The position numbers and the translations under genes are program-made. This document shows, piece after piece, positions 5,454 to 6,007 of a stretch of 6,007 nucleotides of DNA; the first letter of the stretch is position 1, and every line of letters starts with the position of its first letter. Source of the DNA: an uncultured Clostridia bacterium (GTDB lineage: Bacteria > Bacillota > Clostridia > Oscillospirales > Acutalibacteraceae); assembly GCA_937875885.1 (NCBI GenBank), contig CALEIO010000195.1, positions 1 to 6,007 on the forward strand, written 5' to 3'. The notes below the pieces were generated by a model that was given only the letters and a program-made list of their open reading frames with translations, did not search any database and was not told the origin of the DNA.

Positions 5454-5459
5454 CCTCCT
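5454..5459 (-). promoter_or_regulatory. Strong ribosome binding site deciding the TTG start of the sigma gene
   Basis: A perfect AGGAGG on the minus strand, seven bases before TTG 5446-5444. No ATG occurs at a usable distance. This combination of an optimal binding site with a weak start codon gives a 162-residue product instead of the longer 172-residue reading from the TTG at 5476. Confidence 0.8.
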
Positions 5460-5508
5460 CTCAATAATAAATACAATTAAGTTTTCTAATATTGTGCAAA
5501 TCACCTGA

Positions 5509-5543
5509 TAAAAAAATAAACCCCACAGAAAACCGTGGGGTTT
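5509..5543 (-). terminator. Intrinsic terminator of the RNase Y gene
   Basis: AAACCCCAC (5518-5526) pairs perfectly with GTGGGGTTT (5535-5543) across an eight-base loop. On the minus strand the stem is followed by an A and seven T, a strong U-tract. It lies 13 bases after the stop codon and separates RNase Y from the sigma operon, which is therefore a separate transcription unit. Confidence 0.92.
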
Positions 5544-5556
5544 AGATATTCATAAA

Positions 5557-6006
5557 TTATTTCGCGAAGTCGATTGCTCTGGATTCGCGGATGATGTGCA
5601 CCTTGATGTGACCGGGATATTCAAGCTCGGATTCAATCTTCTGACAGATATCACGGGCAAGAACAGCCATCTTCTCATCTGTAACAACCTCGGGCTTAAC
5701 CATAATGCGGATTTCGCGGCCTGCCTGGATTGCAAATGTTGTCTCAACGCCTTCGAAGGAAGAAGCCACGCTTTCAAGCTTCTCAAGACGCTTGATGTAA
5801 TTTTCAAGGTTTTCTCTGCGAGCGCCGGGACGTGCTGCGGAGATTGCATCTGCTGCCTGAACAAGACAAGCAACGATTGTCTTAGCTTCGATATCGCCGT
5901 GATGTGCGTGGATAGCGTGAATAACAGCATCGCTTTCCTTGTACTTTCTTGCAACATCTACGCCAAGTTCGATATGGCTACCATCCATCTCGTGGTCAAG
6001 AGCCTC
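5557..6006 (-). CDS. rny: Ribonuclease Y, C-terminal 149 residues (runs off the right edge)
   Basis: Membrane-anchored endoribonuclease that initiates mRNA decay in Firmicutes. Only the C-terminal part is in the window (the family has about 510-530 residues). It includes the end of the HD domain with [14 protein letters not shown], then [10 protein letters not shown] and [19 protein letters not shown], followed by the conserved C-terminal domain with [17 protein letters not shown] and [19 protein letters not shown] and the terminal DFAK. The anchor, coiled coil, KH domain and the HD catalytic dyad itself lie outside the window to the right. No defect is seen in the visible part. Codon use (CTT, GCA, ATC, GGC) matches the helicase N-terminal region and contrasts with the neighbouring sigma operon. 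Confidence 0.95.
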   Translation of the reverse strand, partial: EALDHEMDGSHIELGVDVARKYKESDAVIHAIHAHHGDIEAKTIVACLVQAADAISAARPGARRENLENYIKRLEKLESVASSFEGVETTFAIQAGREIRIMVKPEVVTDEKMAVLARDICQKIESELEYPGHIKVHIIRESRAIDFAK

Positions 6007-6007
6007 A

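Noticed and set aside
5477..5508. ECF-type autoregulatory promoter upstream of the sigma gene (GAAAAC at 5481-5486 read on the minus strand)
   Set aside because: A -10 box at the proper distance would fall on or next to the ribosome binding site, leaving no leader; the TTGCAC alternative has only a poor -10 match.
5550..5957. Alternative minus-strand frame overlapping RNase Y
   Set aside because: The frame ending at 5557 matches RNase Y throughout, so this one is a shadow.
1..6007. CRISPR array, tRNA, rRNA, riboswitch, IS element or complete defence system
   Set aside because: No regularly spaced repeats, cloverleaf or rRNA-like sequence, transposase motif or terminal repeats with target duplication were seen. 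The HsdS-like fragment is only a tail, with no methylase or restriction subunit in the window.

Overview
The window looks like chromosomal DNA of a low-to-moderate GC Firmicute, most likely a gut-type Clostridia (Oscillospiraceae/Ruminococcaceae-like). The signs are strong AGGAGG-type ribosome binding sites, TTG and GTG starts, TTGACA/TATAAT promoters, RNase Y, a PcrA-type helicase and many compact intrinsic terminators. This placement is inference; no species marker is present. No rRNA, tRNA, CRISPR array, IS element or phage gene was seen.

Layout, left to right. (1) Bases 2-1327, minus: N-terminal half of a UvrD/PcrA-family helicase. At about base 208 it passes in frame into an unrelated, very AT-rich tail that resembles a type I restriction specificity (HsdS) target-recognition domain. 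(2) 1328-1505: divergent promoter region. (3) 1506-1979, plus: a YbaK/ProX-type aminoacyl-tRNA deacylase-like protein. (4) 1980-2186: a dense block of hairpins, with two back-to-back terminators sharing a T/A core inside a 10-bp outer inverted repeat, then a further minus-strand terminator. (5) 2187-2876, minus: an ABC-2-type exporter ATPase (COG4586-like) that ends shortly after its D-loop with an aromatic-rich foreign-looking tail. It has no H-loop and no adjacent permease genes. (6) 2877-3024: two clear divergent promoters. (7) 3025-3900, plus: a PflA-like/PflX radical SAM protein. (8) 3914-3953: a hairpin terminator between convergent genes. (9) 3953-5446, minus: a two-gene, probably translationally coupled operon of an ECF sigma factor followed by a single-pass membrane protein, probably its anti-sigma factor. 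(10) 5557-6006, minus: the C-terminal part of RNase Y with its own terminator.

Most genes are separate transcription units. The only evident functional pair is the sigma/anti-sigma operon, whose AT-rich codon use (TTA, TTG, ATA) differs from the neighbouring RNase Y and helicase genes. The most notable signals are two coding sequences with replaced 3' ends (helicase and ABC ATPase) and the nested hairpin element at 2005-2119. The helicase junction could be real recombination or a metagenome assembly chimera; the sequence alone cannot decide. I found no convincing new defence or mobile system that is complete within the window.
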